NCBI GenBank assembly: GCA_020746875.1
Contig: JAGTJL010000011.1
Span: forward strand, 1,798,001-1,862,000
Origin: Rhexocercosporidium sp. MPI-PUGE-AT-0058
Taxonomy: Eukaryota > Ascomycota > Leotiomycetes > Helotiales
Direction: 5' to 3'
DNA: 64,000 nucleotides
The first letter of the stretch is position 1; every line of letters begins with the position of its first letter. Positions 45,436 through 59,348 of the stretch are shown piece after piece. Under the pieces are notes generated by a model. The model saw only the letters and a list, made by a program, of their open reading frames with translations, did not search any database and had not been told where the DNA came from. The translations under genes and the position numbers were made by a program.

Positions 45436-47851
45436 TTAGACGCTAGATTGTGCCAGATCACCCTACTATAGGGAATAAATACTTACGAAGTACACAGATA
45501 GTAGGACATCTCCTATTTGATAACTATAGGGAGCTTCTTGCCACATGTACTGTACTTCCATCACTCTTCGTTCCGGTGCAAGTTTCTGCTCCGGAGATGT
45601 TGTTATATCCACACTCGGGATGCTGTCGATTGGCTTGTTTGGAATAGAGGCTGCCTTTTCTGACTCGGGGTTGGCTATATTTAAGTTGGCGTTTTGGGAC
45701 CAGAGACGACCTTTCAGAAAGATGTAGGTCTATACTTCTCAGACGATGCTTTTGGTGCAAAAGTGAGTATTGAAGCTGTAGCTGTAGCTGTGCGGATGAG
45801 GAACGAAAATGGACCCAAGATATAGGAGATATCTGGCACTTTATATGTTGCAAAGAAGGAGGTATCTGTGTAGGGAGTGCATGTGTGGCCGCAGTTTGGC
45901 CCTGACTAGGGGTGTGAGTCTCGTATTTTTGGCGCCTCGCAGCCTCCAAAACAACCAGAAACCTGCTTCACCCATCAAAAAAAGCAACTGCTGGCAACTT
46001 TCGAGTCACAGAATGCAGTGAGGCAAGCTCCGTGCGTATATGGACGACAGAGATGGTTGGGTAGCAGCGAAAGTCATTGCGATAAGACTTTGCTCGGCTT
46101 GGTTAATGATTGCTGTCGCCTATTTTCAGTTACACAGAAATAAAAGGCGCTTCCTTTTCTGTCGTGCAACACTGCTGCTGCCTAGAGAGCGGGGTAGTTG
46201 AAATTTTAGGACTCATCCTCCTTGCAGCACCAGACGTTCACGAGCTCGCCCATTCTACTCCAGCATAGGCGCCAATAATTCGGTGGGGTGATTCGGCGAG
46301 AGTTCGCCTGGTTAGTTCAGAAGCAGAATCATCAGGTCGGCTCTTCCTGCGCTGATAACACATTCAGTTCGAGGGCTAATGCATTTCTCGCATCAACTCT
46401 CAACTATCGGTTGTTCCTGTTCTTCTCGCAGCATGGATGGAAAGCAGGAAAGGAGGTCCGCCATAGCACCTTGCGCCGTTAGTGGAGTGGAGATGCTTCC
46501 TCTTCCCATTTGGCGATATCTCCTGGAGAATCGACATCAGCTTCAAGATCTCTGAGCGCTTAAAATCCACTGGTATTATATTTCTGATCTCGGGATTCTA
46601 TAGCACGTTCGGTGGCCGTATATCACGATACGTACGTTACTCTAAAGTCAAGAAAGTAAGGACAGACGAGAGAGATGTTCCTAAGGTAAACTAGTATAAG
46701 CTCTCCTTGGACTTCATGCAAGTATCGGTAAACTAAGCTTTCGTGCTTCAACTTTACTTCGAATACTATTACAATCCCTTTTACAACGAAAGTATATTTA
46801 TATTATTTCAAAGTTAATCCAAACAGTATACTACGCTTACTTTACTTTTTAAGTAGCTTATATCTATTATCAGGATCTTCCGCGAGTTGACATAATATAA
46901 GTTTCGTAAAAGGCTTCCGTCTTAAGGTATAATAGTTGCCGGGCTTATAAGCAAGTTTCTCAAAGACAATGACTAGTCGTTATACCGTCGCCCGGATTGT
47001 TTAATTGCAGGTTTCTCTGGTCCTCAAGAAAAATCACCCATTAGAGCAGTACGATATAGCATCATTCTCAGAGCGTGGTTTGAATTTCAAGGAGCACATC
47101 TCTTCAACATGGAACGAGAATTTGGATACGAATCTTTAATCATTATTGATAACAATGAGTGGCTGCTAAAATTGTAATTGGATATCGCGAACCATCGCCA
47201 AGAAAAACAACGCCTCCTACAAGTATCAGTCCACTACTCTTTGCCGTGGAGTAAGTCTCTGTCTGATGAATATATATTTACGAAGTCGGTAATTCATACG
47301 CAAATAGAACATGTGCTGGAACGATTATGCACCACAGAAAATGAGATGCGGCCACAAGGGCTCTGATGCGATGGTGCAAGCAAGGTCCTGCGGACAGAAT
47401 CCGTGTGTGACAGGTGGCACACCCAAGGATAATTGGCTTGCTAGCACCACAAAGCGAGAACCTTGCGAGGACTGCAAGGTCGATGGGACTTAGGTTCCGA
47501 AGGCCAGTAGCACAAACACATGGGGAAAAGCATAATAGATTCAGAGTTGTCGATCGCCGAGTTAGAATTCCTGGGCAATGAAGGTCCCTCGGTCTAACAC
47601 ATTCATTTATTTGAGATAAGGCACTGGTATTCTTGATCATCCCCCCCCTCCCCTAACTCTTCATCTGCTATATAGTTCTGTGTAAGAGAAGTGTGTTGTT
47701 TTCTTGTGGCGTCTGCTAGGTCCAGTGGCCACTACTTCTGTAACACATCTAGTGTCCCCATACCTTCAGTCCCATCGACACCCAAATGTGAGATTTGGCT
47801 CCAACAGACTTCATTGCCACTTCTAAACGATACATACACGAGCAGAACTCA
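45436..47851. other. 2.4-kb region without a supportable gene
   Basis: 45436-46690 has normal composition, but its open frames are short and carry no domain. 46690-47010 is AT-rich. From about 47011 to 47366 a plus-strand reading (VRYSIILRAWFEFQGAHLF, ESLIIIDNNEWLL, stop, then MDIANHRQEKQ) looks like eroded coding sequence preceded by a possible intron end (TTTAATTGCAG, 47009). I could not assign it. 47640-47851 holds the 3' flank of the next gene. Confidence 0.4.
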
Positions 47852-49301
47852 CTAGAACAGCGTCATAGCAAGTATTCTCCTCTCCGATGGCGCCATTTGA
47901 CTCATCTTTGCCTCCTCCTTCGTCTTAACATTGATATATTTCTCAATAATCTCTGGCCCAATCGCCTCCTTCAAAACCTCATCAGCGTTCAGACTCTCAA
48001 CCGCTTCTTTCAAGCTTCTGGGCTGGCGATCCACGACGTGCATTTCTTCAGCCTCCTTATCATCCAATGGGGCCGCGAACGTGATCTTCGTGGAATTCTT
48101 CATCTTCAATTCCTTCCCGCTCTCTATAGCCGTAAGACCAGCCGTGATGATCGCCATGAGGGCCAGGTAAGCATTTGCCGTTGCATCGGGTCCTCGAAGC
48201 TCCCAGTGTCCGGAGCGGACCTTACGGATAGATGTGGCTTTGTTTTCCAGACCCCATGTAACTCTCTCCCCAGGTCTGAGACGAGCATTACTGTCGTAGT
48301 TGGGCTGGTAGAAAGCAGCCAACCCTCGCCAACTAGCGAGCATACCAGCTAAGAACGAATCCTCCTTCTCTTTCTGAGATATTGACAGATGATAATGCGA
48401 TCCGACAATGGTGTTTTTCTCGAACGGCTTGGGGAACATGGTGGCGCGAAGACCGTGCTGGGCGCAGATAGCTCGAATGGTCTCGTGGCAGAAATATAGC
48501 GCGTCTGCTGATTCTAGTGGAGGAAGAGGTTCTGTTGAAATCTCATAGCAGCCCGAGTCACCTTCTGAATGGAACTGCCGTACTTTGATCCCGGACTTCT
48601 GGAAAGCGTGCACGATTTCTTCGAGGATGGGGACGTACTTGTTCCTCAGACTGGCGGCCGAGTAAACATGAGGGATTGTCTTGACGGGAGCTACAACTCC
48701 ATTGATTTCCTCGATGATGAAGAATTCAATTTCCATGCCGATGAGGAGATCAATGTTGTGTTTTGTCTTCGCGGCTACCGTGGTATCGCGCAGACGACTG
48801 CGAGGACATCTACGAAATTCCTTTCCTTCTTCCTGCTCTCCTTCCTCGACAAAACACATTACTGAAGCGGTGTTAGGGTGATAGGAGTTGATTCTGATGC
48901 TGGACCCTGGGGAACGGGGGGGTTAGCAATTGTCATATTAAGAATATCTTGAGAATAAGTCAAGACGTCTCTCTGAAGAATCTTGACACATTCCAAAAGG
49001 GATGTTCTGGGCTCCCCCAAAACCTACAATCTGGAATCATCTGATCAATACCAGAACGGAACTCTTCCATAAGTAAACTCCCGTCCACGAGGCATGCCGT
49101 GAGGATTGGGCTCGGTGTACTGAGCTTCTGGCCTTTCTGGTCAAGACTCAAGACGAAATATCTGGTCAATACTCTGACCATCACGATTCCAGAGTAGTCT
49201 ACCCACTGAAAGCGAATGAATTCGACTGCAGGGTTATCAGCAAGGAAGCCTTGGAGCAGATCTGATTTGACGGCCATGGTTTCAGATGTTGCGTCCCCCA
49301 T
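47852..49301 (-). CDS. Glutamine-synthetase-like protein (FluG/GSI-like), 442 aa
   Basis: There are two exons, 49301-49028 and 48906-47852. The 121-base intron (GTAGGT...CTAAC...CCCCAG) gives PDW-SSIR across the junction, the sequence expected in this family. The N-terminal beta-grasp part reads FIRFQWVDYSGIVMVRVL. The catalytic part carries GMEIEFFI (metal-binding Glu), SEGDSGCYEIS, GSHYHLSIS (ATP/metal site), NARLRPGE and ATSIRKVRSGHWELRGPD, then ANAYLALMAII. In canonical enzymes the first site is E-x-G-x-x-Q-x-E, and here the Gln is Cys. This group includes FluG-type and gamma-glutamyl-amine ligases as well as true glutamine synthetases. Ligation of glutamate to an amine is likely, but the substrate is unknown. 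It is cytosolic, with no signal peptide. Confidence 0.85.
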
Positions 49302-50467
49302 GTTGTGAATAAAATATGCAATACGGGGAGAAAAGGAGTAGACTGCTCAGTAAAGCTTATACATCACCTCTTTAAATACCGGGAGACCACTTGGTTGTTG
49401 TAGATGGATGAATGTTTAGAATGTTTAGCTGGCTCATCTCACGTCAGACCATAAGTTACCTGGTCCAAATACAATATACTCCTGCCTATTCTATACACAG
49501 GTCCTGGCCCTTGCGAGACTTAGTTAACCCATAGACACCGAAGCAATCTTACAGGCTATTGTTTATCGAGCTCGTTCCTCGGATAGACGGCAGGGCCGAA
49601 TCTTATAGAAATATAAGCATCGCACGTAAGCATCGCTGATCCTCGATCACGCCAGTGCAATGAGGTAAACAAGTGGATACTAGAACAAAACAGATGTTGA
49701 AAAGTAAATCGAATAATGATAATACAGACCATGGTGGAACTATACATCAAGGAATCCTGTATGGTAGAGGCTCTCCCTAAACAAGACAACGACCCTCTTT
49801 AGAACATGAACTTGGACTTTCTGATGAACTACACGGAGAGAATAAGTCGGGGTTTGGGTAGGCTAATTTGGATAGATGTGCCACCCGTGGTGCCACCTTA
49901 ATAAGCCGCAACTTCGAAGCAGCTTCAGCACACTGATTGGTAGGTATCAGAGCCAGTCCGACGCGAATCTTCCGAGGCGAAACAATATTGGCCAGCTCGT
50001 CTGCGAACTCCGGGAAAAGGCGAGGAAGTTGCCTTAGCATCAGTCAAGGGAGACAGACATCCTCAGCCACTAGGGCCATGTCGGAGACACAGGGCAAATT
50101 CAAACAGCTGATGCAGACATGCAGACATGCAGATGTCTGAGGTTGGATGGGTGAAGGCGGCCCATGAACTTGATGAAGCTTTTTGATATCTGCAAGGTCG
50201 GGAGGTGAGGTAGCTGAAGGTGTTTGAAGGTGGCTGAAGGTGGCTGAAAACCAGTGGCTTGACGGAATGCGGGGTGGATAGTAAATGTTATCGCCGAACC
50301 TTATCTCCACGCCTGATTACTATCCGATCATGGCATCACCACTACTCCACCCTTCAATACAATTTGCTTTCCACGCAGGTCAATCATCCTGCTTCGAATG
50401 CGTCTGCCAATGATCTAGTGACTTCATTGATATTGTCCGGCTACATATTTTTAACTTTGATCCCACA
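49302..50467. promoter_or_regulatory. Divergent intergenic region between GS-like and WD40 genes
   Basis: The flanking genes point away from each other, so both promoters lie in these 1.17 kb. Open frames here (for example 49777-50040 and 50044-50310 on the minus strand) lack domains. GGTGGCTGAAGG-type short repeats occur around 50210-50245. Confidence 0.4.
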
Positions 50468-52686
50468 ATGTCTGCTCATTCCTCACCAGAACAGAGCGAC
50501 GCCAATGACATGGATTACGAACCCGGCGCAGATGAAGCAGAGGTTAACGACCTTACCAACAATGCTTTCATTGAGAGCTTACTTGCCGAGCATATGGGGG
50601 CCGAAGAGGGCGAAGAGGATGAGAATGAGGATGAAGATGAGGGCAAGCCTATTTTTGTACCTTTCAAGAGCTTTGGAACTAACGTATTCACCCAGATGAT
50701 GATGAGCATGAGGATGGAATAGGGTACGATGTACAGGTCGAAGTCCAGGAGGAAGTCGAAGGCGACGAACAGAACCCAGCCAATACTACCCAAATAAGTG
50801 AGCCATATATCTACAACTTTATCCAGATCTTGCTGCTCATACTGGGACTCACAGTCATGAGCCGAAGACAAATCATGCAGATACTCCAAAGTTCTCATGT
50901 TGGGAGACTCCTTCGCCTTGCAGGGCAAGACGGCTTCGACGACGACGACGAGGACGAGGAATTTGCCCCTAGGTGGAGACGAAGCAGACGCGCCAGGCCA
51001 GACCCAAATCGGTTCCCAAAGGTTCCTTCTGATCGGGGAACAGAGTTGATGAACTCGGGCACATTTGGGTCGAACGAAGCACATGCCGTTACATCGAATG
51101 ATAGGAGCAATCTTGGAAGGAAGAAGCGGCTTGCGCTGAGGATACTGGACAGAGAACTGGCTATTGAGAGTCCCGCCAAACGGAAGTTAAACCAGAGGCT
51201 CATGGCCCAGGTAAACTCGCAGCAATATTGTAGAAGCCTAAGCTAACATCAATACAGGGAATGATTCCTGCCTCAAACGCTGATATGATTATCCATTACG
51301 ACGAGCCAGTCTACTCTGGGCAATTCTCGGACGATGGAAACTTCTTCTTTTCTGCCAACAAAGACTACAAAGTTCGCATGTACGATACTTCGAATCCGTA
51401 CAAGTGGCGATATTACAAGACAGTGGACTATCCTTTCGGACAATGGACACTCACAGATGCCTCGCTAAGCCCGGACAACAAATACCTAGCATATACGTCC
51501 ATTCGAAGTGAGGTCTGCTTGGCCCCAACGGATCCAAATGATAAAGGAGATCCATACATACTAGATCTTGCGGGGACAGAGAACTCGCGCGCTGACTTTC
51601 ATCATCGCCATGGAAGACGACTGCAACATTCATTTGGTATCTGGTCTATTCGATATTCTGGGGATGGGCGGGAATTAGTGGCTGGTACTACGGGAGGATC
51701 GATTGTGGTTTTTGATATTGAGTCGCGGAGGGTTTTACACAGCATATTCGGTCACAGCGACGATGTGAACGCTGTGTGCTTCGCGGACAAGGCCTCACCA
51801 CATATACTCTACTCTGGATCTGACGACACAACCCTCAAGGTATGGGATACGCGGAGTATGGGAGACAGCCGAGCTGCTGGAGCTTTCATCGGCCATATCG
51901 AAGGTCTCACATACATCGACAGCAAAGGAGACGGCCGTATGTTACCCCATTTGCTCTCCAGATCTCAAATCTAACCCCGAAACAGGCTACATTCTCAGCA
52001 ACGGCAAAGATCAAAGCATGAAGCTTTGGGATCTCCGGATGGTAATGCCGTCTGGCGAGTTTGATCGTATCCAACCCACCCGCCGCGTTACGAGAGAAGA
52101 GCGCTTCGAATACCGCTGGGGTACCTACGACCAAGATGACTGGTACCACGACGAGCACGACAACTCAGTCGTCACGTTCCGCGGGCACAAAGTCCTGCGC
52201 ACGCTCATCCGCTGCCACTTCTCCCCCCCAGCGAGCACGAACTCACGGTATGTATACACTGGGTCGGAAGACGGCAAGGTCTACGTCTACAACATGGACG
52301 CCACGCTCGCAGGAACAGTTGATGTGCGGGCCGCCACGAAGAACACCCGTCCCCGCCACGGCGGCCTTCTTTGGGACGATGATGTCGATGTCTCTGCACC
52401 GTGGAAGACATGTGTGCGTGACGCCTCCTGGCATCCTAACGCACCCATGATTGTAGCCTCTGCTTGGAATGGGTACGGTATGCATAATGGGACTTGTACC
52501 GTGCATTCATGGAATGATGGGGCAGAAGATGACGAGGCGGAGCCAAAGATGGGATTGAGAGTCAACCAGAAGTTGGAAGCCGATCCGATCTATTATGATG
52601 AGACTCCGAGGCCGAGATTGAGCTCTGCTGCTAGACAGGCGAGGCTGAGGACGCTGGGGCTGAGGTACGCGGTGAGAGATGAGTAG
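50468..52686 (+). CDS. WD40 protein of the DCAF11/WDR23 (LEC14B) family, 670 aa
   Basis: There are five exons: 50468-50642, 50696-50797, 50855-51210, 51258-51936 and 51986-52686. Together they make 2013 coding bases. Intron 1 appears to use GC-AG (GGCAAGC...ACTAAC...CCCAG). Intron 2 (57 bases, GTGAGC...CACAG) is in frame without stops, so it could be retained. Introns 3 and 4 are ordinary GT-AG. The N-terminus is acidic (EEGEEDENEDEDE), then MSRRQIMQIL and a basic segment. Seven or so WD repeats follow, with HSDDVNAVCF, LYSGSDDTTLKVWDTR, LSNGKDQSMKLWDLR and YVYTGSEDGKVYVY. The WDTR and WDLR ends are the WDxR motifs by which such proteins dock on DDB1. The likely role is substrate receptor of a CUL4-DDB1 ubiquitin ligase, mostly nuclear. 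Confidence 0.9.
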
Positions 52687-54658
52687 GTTGCTATCGAGGA
52701 CGGGATATGAAAGTGGAAGTTGGCGGAGGTGGATTAGACTGGGACGAAGCCTAGGCTCGACTATATGTAGAGACGGCCTACCGGAGACGATATACACCCG
52801 TTATGCATTATGAGCATCTCAGCACTGGCGTTCTGCGGCTTACCTACATGGCATTATAACAGCGGCGGAAAGGTAGATGGCGAAATCTGGTTGATAGGCT
52901 GGCTGGCTGGATGTTTTGGGAGGATCTACGTTTTACTCTTTTCGATAGTTTGTACACATATGCATACCTCATAACAAAGAAGAAAAATTAACTACAAAAT
53001 ACCGACTGCTAGTGCCGCTTCGCTATCCGGGAACATTCAAATGCCATCGTATCTTGTTGCATCTTGGTTCCTTGAAAGATCCACTCACTTTCTGCTGACA
53101 GGGAAGAAGAAGGAGGAAGGAGTATGTCAATGTTGTTGTTGTACGACAATATCTAGATCCAGCCAGACCACAAGGGAGGGAGGGAGAGAGGGAGGGACAG
53201 AGGGAGCAACCCCCTCCACTGCCGCCTAAGCCACTAGCTCAGAGCGCGAGGATATGACTCGCAATAAATACAGTGAATGGGTGAATAAAAGGGAGGCTAG
53301 GAGAAACCATGGAATGGTAAATACCAGGGGGGCGGAGGGGGACAGGATACTACAATACAATGCAATATTCTCACTGCTAAGCTTATCCAAGCTCTTCTTT
53401 CTGTAGCTTTACCTGTTTCTTCACTTTGTCTGGCATGCATGCAGGCAGGCTGTGAAAAAAAAAAAAAAAAAAGGAAAAGAAAAGAAAAGGACAAAAGAAG
53501 AAAGGAAAGAAAGGGGAAAAGAGAAGTAAGTGACTTTCTATCAGCTCGGGAGGAAAGAAATGAGTCATTCCCGAATCCTGATCTCATATATGGAAGAAGG
53601 AAGAGATAAGTAAGTAAGTGACTAAGTGAGTAAGTACGTACGTAAGTACAGGCTGCACCAAGATCAAGAGAGTGAACGTCGAAATATAGAAGAAGAAGAA
53701 GCAGAGTAGAGACAAGGAAGATGGAAGGACAAAGTGCGAGGAAGTAGTAGAAATAGAGTATCGATGGGAGGAACGACGAGACAAGAGATGGTGAGTAAAT
53801 TTCTGGGTCTTGTTGTAGTAGGCAGAGGGAGCTGGTCTTTGCCTACCTACCTACTTGACTGTGTAGGTATGCAAGCAAGATCTTACGTGGAAGTGCAAAG
53901 GGAGTTGAAGTATTCATCCTCGCTTGATGTTCCTCGTATACCCACTCAATGGCAACAGAGAAACGAAGAAGAAAGAAGAACAGAGACTGGGAGAACATGC
54001 ACAGGAAAGGAACTTCCTTCATCTACAGAAACAGGGTGGCATGCATTCTCGCGTTTGTTTGCTTGTAGTAATAGTCAAAGGTATCAATCAATCAATCCAT
54101 CAATTGGTCGTGTCATATCCATCCGTCCGTTCAACTTCTCCGGACAACCCCCGCTTTCACTCGCTCTGTGACTTCGATCCATCCCATGTTCTTCAGACTT
54201 CCGATGCAAGCTAGAAACAAAAATCCGAACCTTCTCCATTCCAATTCACCATTGTCGTCTCTCAGCTGTCATCTGTACTCCTCCCTCGAAAGAGGAGATA
54301 TAGCCGAAAGAAACACGAAAATGACTGATTACCCGCACCGAACTTTGAAAATATCACAAAACAACCGACTCCTTGATAGAAAACAGAACAAGGGGGAGAA
54401 ATATGCCGCTGAGAAGGACAACTCATGAAAGACTAGATAGAGTTGAAAGAAGTTTGTTGCCCTTCGCTCCCGCTAAGTACCAAGTTCCAAGTTTCCCATA
54501 TGAAAAAAGCTTTGTGCTTCCTTCTCTAAAAAAGGTCGAAGAGGAAAATTGACAGCCTTATCTCTCAATCTCGTCTCGAAAAAGGAAGATTGAATGAGAT
54601 AGCATGTCGTTATGCCGATTTGCGTCCCAGGTGTTGTAGAAAGGTATCTGAAACCACT
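52687..54658. other. Convergent 3' intergenic region, low-complexity
   Basis: This lies between the ends of the WD40 gene and Rac. It has purine-rich runs, GGGA repeats near 53175-53205, a poly-A run at 53455-53471 and GTAAGTAAGTGA-type microsatellites near 53605-53650. No supportable gene or RNA is seen. It presumably contains both 3' UTRs. Confidence 0.45.
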
Positions 54659-55636
<978 letters not shown>

Positions 55637-58600
55637 GTTTGATATGTGAATGGTTTGATGAAAGGGAGGTAGGTCGCAGAGGGCAGTCGTGAAGTTGGGG
55701 AGATTCTTTTCCTCCTCGAGTTGTTTGTTGATGGGAGGGACTGGGACTGCGACTGCATAAGGGTCAGATATTTTTTGACACAACGGAAGCTGGCCCTCCC
55801 GCAGGTCTGGGCGGGTGGTGGGTTCATGGAGGTGAGGTGAGGTGAGGTGAGGCAAGGCTATGGTGAACTTACCTTTGAGGACAGACCAAGGAGGAGGGAG
55901 GGTGGTTGTCTGTGGTGGTGCAGTGAGGGTGTGGTGGAGTGTATGGGTTGGAGATCCAAGCTAGGAGGAGTTTCGAAGTTTATGCGGGAGACCTGATTTG
56001 GTGACGCGTGGGTGGGTGGGTGAGTGAGTGGGTACGATCGAGGGTGAGTGAGGAGTGAGGAGTGAGGAAGCTCGGTCGGTCGCTCGAGACGATGATGCAG
56101 ATTTTTGGTTTGGGGGTGGTTTGGGATGGTTTTGGTCTTTGTAGATAAGGAGGTAGGTAGGTAGGTAGTGGTTGGTGGTTGAAGGTGAACAGGCAGAAAT
56201 GGCGGAGAGAAAGAAGCTTGGAAAGGTGAGAGAGTGAGTGAAGTTGAGGTAGGGGAGAAGGAGGACGAGGTCTGGGAGGTCTGGGAGGTAAGGGTAAGGG
56301 TGAGTAAGGTAAGGAAGGTAAAGTAAGGTAAGGTAAGGTAAAAGTAACGAAGTAAGGTTGGGATGGCTTGGGGATGGGATGAGCTGGGTCGAGCTGGGTT
56401 GAGTTGAGCTGGGTTGGGTCAGGGCGGGTGGATTGGTCGCAGGTCGGGACAGGATGGATGTATGTATCGGGACTGTCTCGGTGTCGGTGTCGGCAAGATA
56501 TCCTGAGGACAAGTTCAATCAATACCGCGTACAATACAGGACAGGACAGGACAAGAGTATAGAAGTGAGTGAGTGAGTAATTGCGGCAGCAAGCGGGAGT
56601 GGGTGAGTAAGTGAGTGAGTGAAGCGCGAGAAGGCCTGAGCACAACCTCATGCACGACAGCTACGACAAGCGGTATAAGTATAGTCAGTCTAGTCTGATC
56701 AAGTCAAGTCAAGTCAAGTCAACTTCAGTCTTTCAAGCCGATTCAACCCAATCAAGTAGTTCAAGTAGTTCCAGTTCAAGTCGTTCAAGTTCAAGTTCAA
56801 GTAGTAGTGATTGAGTTTAGTAGTCGGGTCCAATCGAGTCTCAAGCCGCCCAGCAGTCTACTCTAGAGAGACTGTACTCCGTACTCCGCCGAATTCGACA
56901 CTATCGAGGCAGACGATGATGCAGATCTGGAACAGCAACCGCAACGCACCGGCGGTTCTGTATGGAACACCCGAGGAAGCCTGGGAGGCGCCGGGGATGG
57001 AATGGGAGGGGATGGGGGATGAGGATGGTGATTGGGAACGGGAAAGGGGATGGCCCGCTGCATCAGGCGCTTGTGTTTCTTGTTTCTTCCACACTGGCGG
57101 GCGGTTGGGGATGTGTCTGCCTACATACCTGCCTGCCTGCAAGCTGCATCGAGGACTGATTCGATGGATGGATGTTCTTTCGTTCGTGTGCATCTGTGGT
57201 CGTTTGTTTGGTCGCCACTGGTGAGCTTCGGCCGTTTGGCAGATTGGTACAGTAGATGGCTACAGGCACAGGAGTTGATTATTGGTAGAGAAGAGACCCT
57301 CTCTCTGCAAGCATCTGCAAGGCAGAGATAGAGTTAGAGGAGGGGGGGGGGGGGGGGGGGGAGGGAGGGAGAGAGAGACAGCTAAGGCGCAAAGGGATCG
57401 AATAGGCTTTGAATACAATACGGTGCCTGGGTTGATGGGCGGCCACTGGGAAGACAACCAACCAACCACCAGCGCTGACAGGTTCAAGGAGAAGACAGGC
57501 GCGGATCTAGTTACACAGCCTATGGGGTGGATGTGTTGGTATGGGATCAACGAGAGCGGCCATCAGATGATGCAGATGAGGTCCTTACAGTGCTGTAGTT
57601 AATGGGATTTGGAAGGAAGAAAAGGCGCGGGAAAGTAGTACTGTACTGATTGCTGGAACGTCGAGAGAGGAACGCCAGAAGGATTCAGAGAAAGGAGCTT
57701 CGACTTAGGTTCGTTCCATCCACCTCGTGCCGAATCGTGCCGAATCTGGCTGTGGTCAAGCCTTTCAAGATCCTACAGTACCTTACCTCTTCTCTCTTCC
57801 TAGTATTCATCTTTCCCAGAACGGTGGGTTCTTCCGTGTGAGGCTACATCTCGGGATTTGTTTGTTTTACTCGTTTCGAACCGTTAAGGGGGGGTGGGGG
57901 CATTGATATCCTAGAGTGAGTCTTGTTCTTGGTATCAAAGACCATTTGTTGTTATCATATCAGTAGAAGTTGTTACAGTAGCGAACTTTCATCACAATTC
58001 AATCAATCCACTTCTCCTCCCTCCCTTCTCCCCTCACATGAAATCAATAAAGCTCGAGATCGAGATCGAGATCGAATCGAGACCAGCCCAGCCGAGCCCC
58101 AGAAAACGATCCTTGCAAAGCCTATCTCAGGACGGCTTACTTTATGGAAATGTTTCAGCTCGATAACGATAAGCTGGAGGAGGAGGAGGAGAGGGGAAAA
58201 GTCAAGGGTTTAAAGTATTCCCATTTTCATAACGTCTTGTGGTAAGTATCAACCCGTACAACGACCGAACGAACGAACGTTCGTCTGTTGTGTTCGGGTA
58301 TTCCTGCATGGCGAAATCGGGTGTGAAGGGGGCACACTAGAATACTGGACAAAACACAAGACCCCTTTTTCAGGGGTTAACTTATCCGAGCATACACCAC
58401 ACCCACCCTGCTACCCACCACCTTGGGGGCGGGCGTGCAGGAGTCGGTAGTTATTATAGGGGAGTGCAAAAGCTTGGTAGTATGTATGTATCTATGTATG
58501 TATCTATGTATGTATCTATGTACAGTACTATGTTAAGCTTGCGGTCTAGCTAGATTAGAAGGCAATTAACTGTATCTCTTCTCACCCACTCACTTATCCA

Positions 58601-59348
58601 TTCTTAAATACAGCTAGCTCAATAGACGTATCGAAATTGTCAAATGCACACTGAACGGGCTGCTGGGATGGTTTTTGGTCTCGTCGCAGAGCACTTCATC
58701 GCTTGTCCTTCCTTGCATGCTGAGGAAGGGAGGGGGAAAGCAGGCCGTGGTGCAGTCAGAGGATGTTAGCATGGCAACGCCGATTCGCGAGAAAACCACC
58801 ATCAACATCGATATCTGTCTGTCTGTTATTGGTAACATAACAATATGCTATGCCACAACAATATCCATCGCAGACTTCATGGAGCGCGAAATTGAAGCAG
58901 GTTCTCTTCCTAGCCCGGGCCCGGACACCGACTCAGACCTGCTCATCTCCTGGCTGTCAACAGTAAGTGCTTGGGTTAATCCAAACGATTTGCAGCAGCA
59001 GCCGAACACAGACACAGATACCCAAGTGCCATGGTATGGTACGGACATCTACGTCTTCAGTATACGAAATCACACAAATGGTCTTAGAGTATATATCTAT
59101 GGCCGCTCGAGATGAACGCGATTGTAGTATTTCGATAAAAAAAAAAAGGGAAGATAGAAAAGTAGGTAGGTTACATCATTTAATAGCTAAATACCGTCCC
59201 CAGGAAAACAAACAAAAAATAGCAATTCGGATACATCTAGCTGGATGGTTGAGCGGCACCCATTCCTTTCCACGAACAAGGGCAATAAATAGACAAAGTT
59301 ATATCGGATGTCTACGCCAGCTGTGGCATCTCAACCCAACCGCAGTGA
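55637..59348. other. 3.7-kb region upstream of Rac, low-complexity, no firm gene
   Basis: It contains purine/pyrimidine-skewed tracts (GTGAGT, GGTAAGGTAAGGTA near 56310-56340, TTCAAGTAG near 56750-56810), a poly-G run of about 19 at 57343-57361, and TATGTATC repeats near 58480-58520. It presumably includes the Rac promoter and a long leader. A 146-codon frame at 58675-59115 (+) has no domain and no flanking splice logic. I leave it unannotated. Confidence 0.45.

Noticed and set aside
47278..47640. 120-codon minus-strand frame
   Set aside because: It is Cys/Leu/Ser-rich without domain, and overlaps a more protein-like reading on the plus strand.
53297..53587. Minus-strand frames with Phe/Leu/Ser runs
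   Set aside because: They are generated by poly-A/purine microsatellite DNA read on the opposite strand.
55961..56651. Two long minus-strand Pro/Ser/Thr/Leu-rich frames upstream of Rac
   Set aside because: Both overlap in different frames of the same low-complexity tract and show no domain. They are likely chance frames in the Rac leader or promoter.
58675..59115. 146-codon open frame on the plus strand
   Set aside because: There is no recognisable domain, and the composition is that of intergenic DNA. The real gene next to it is on the other strand.
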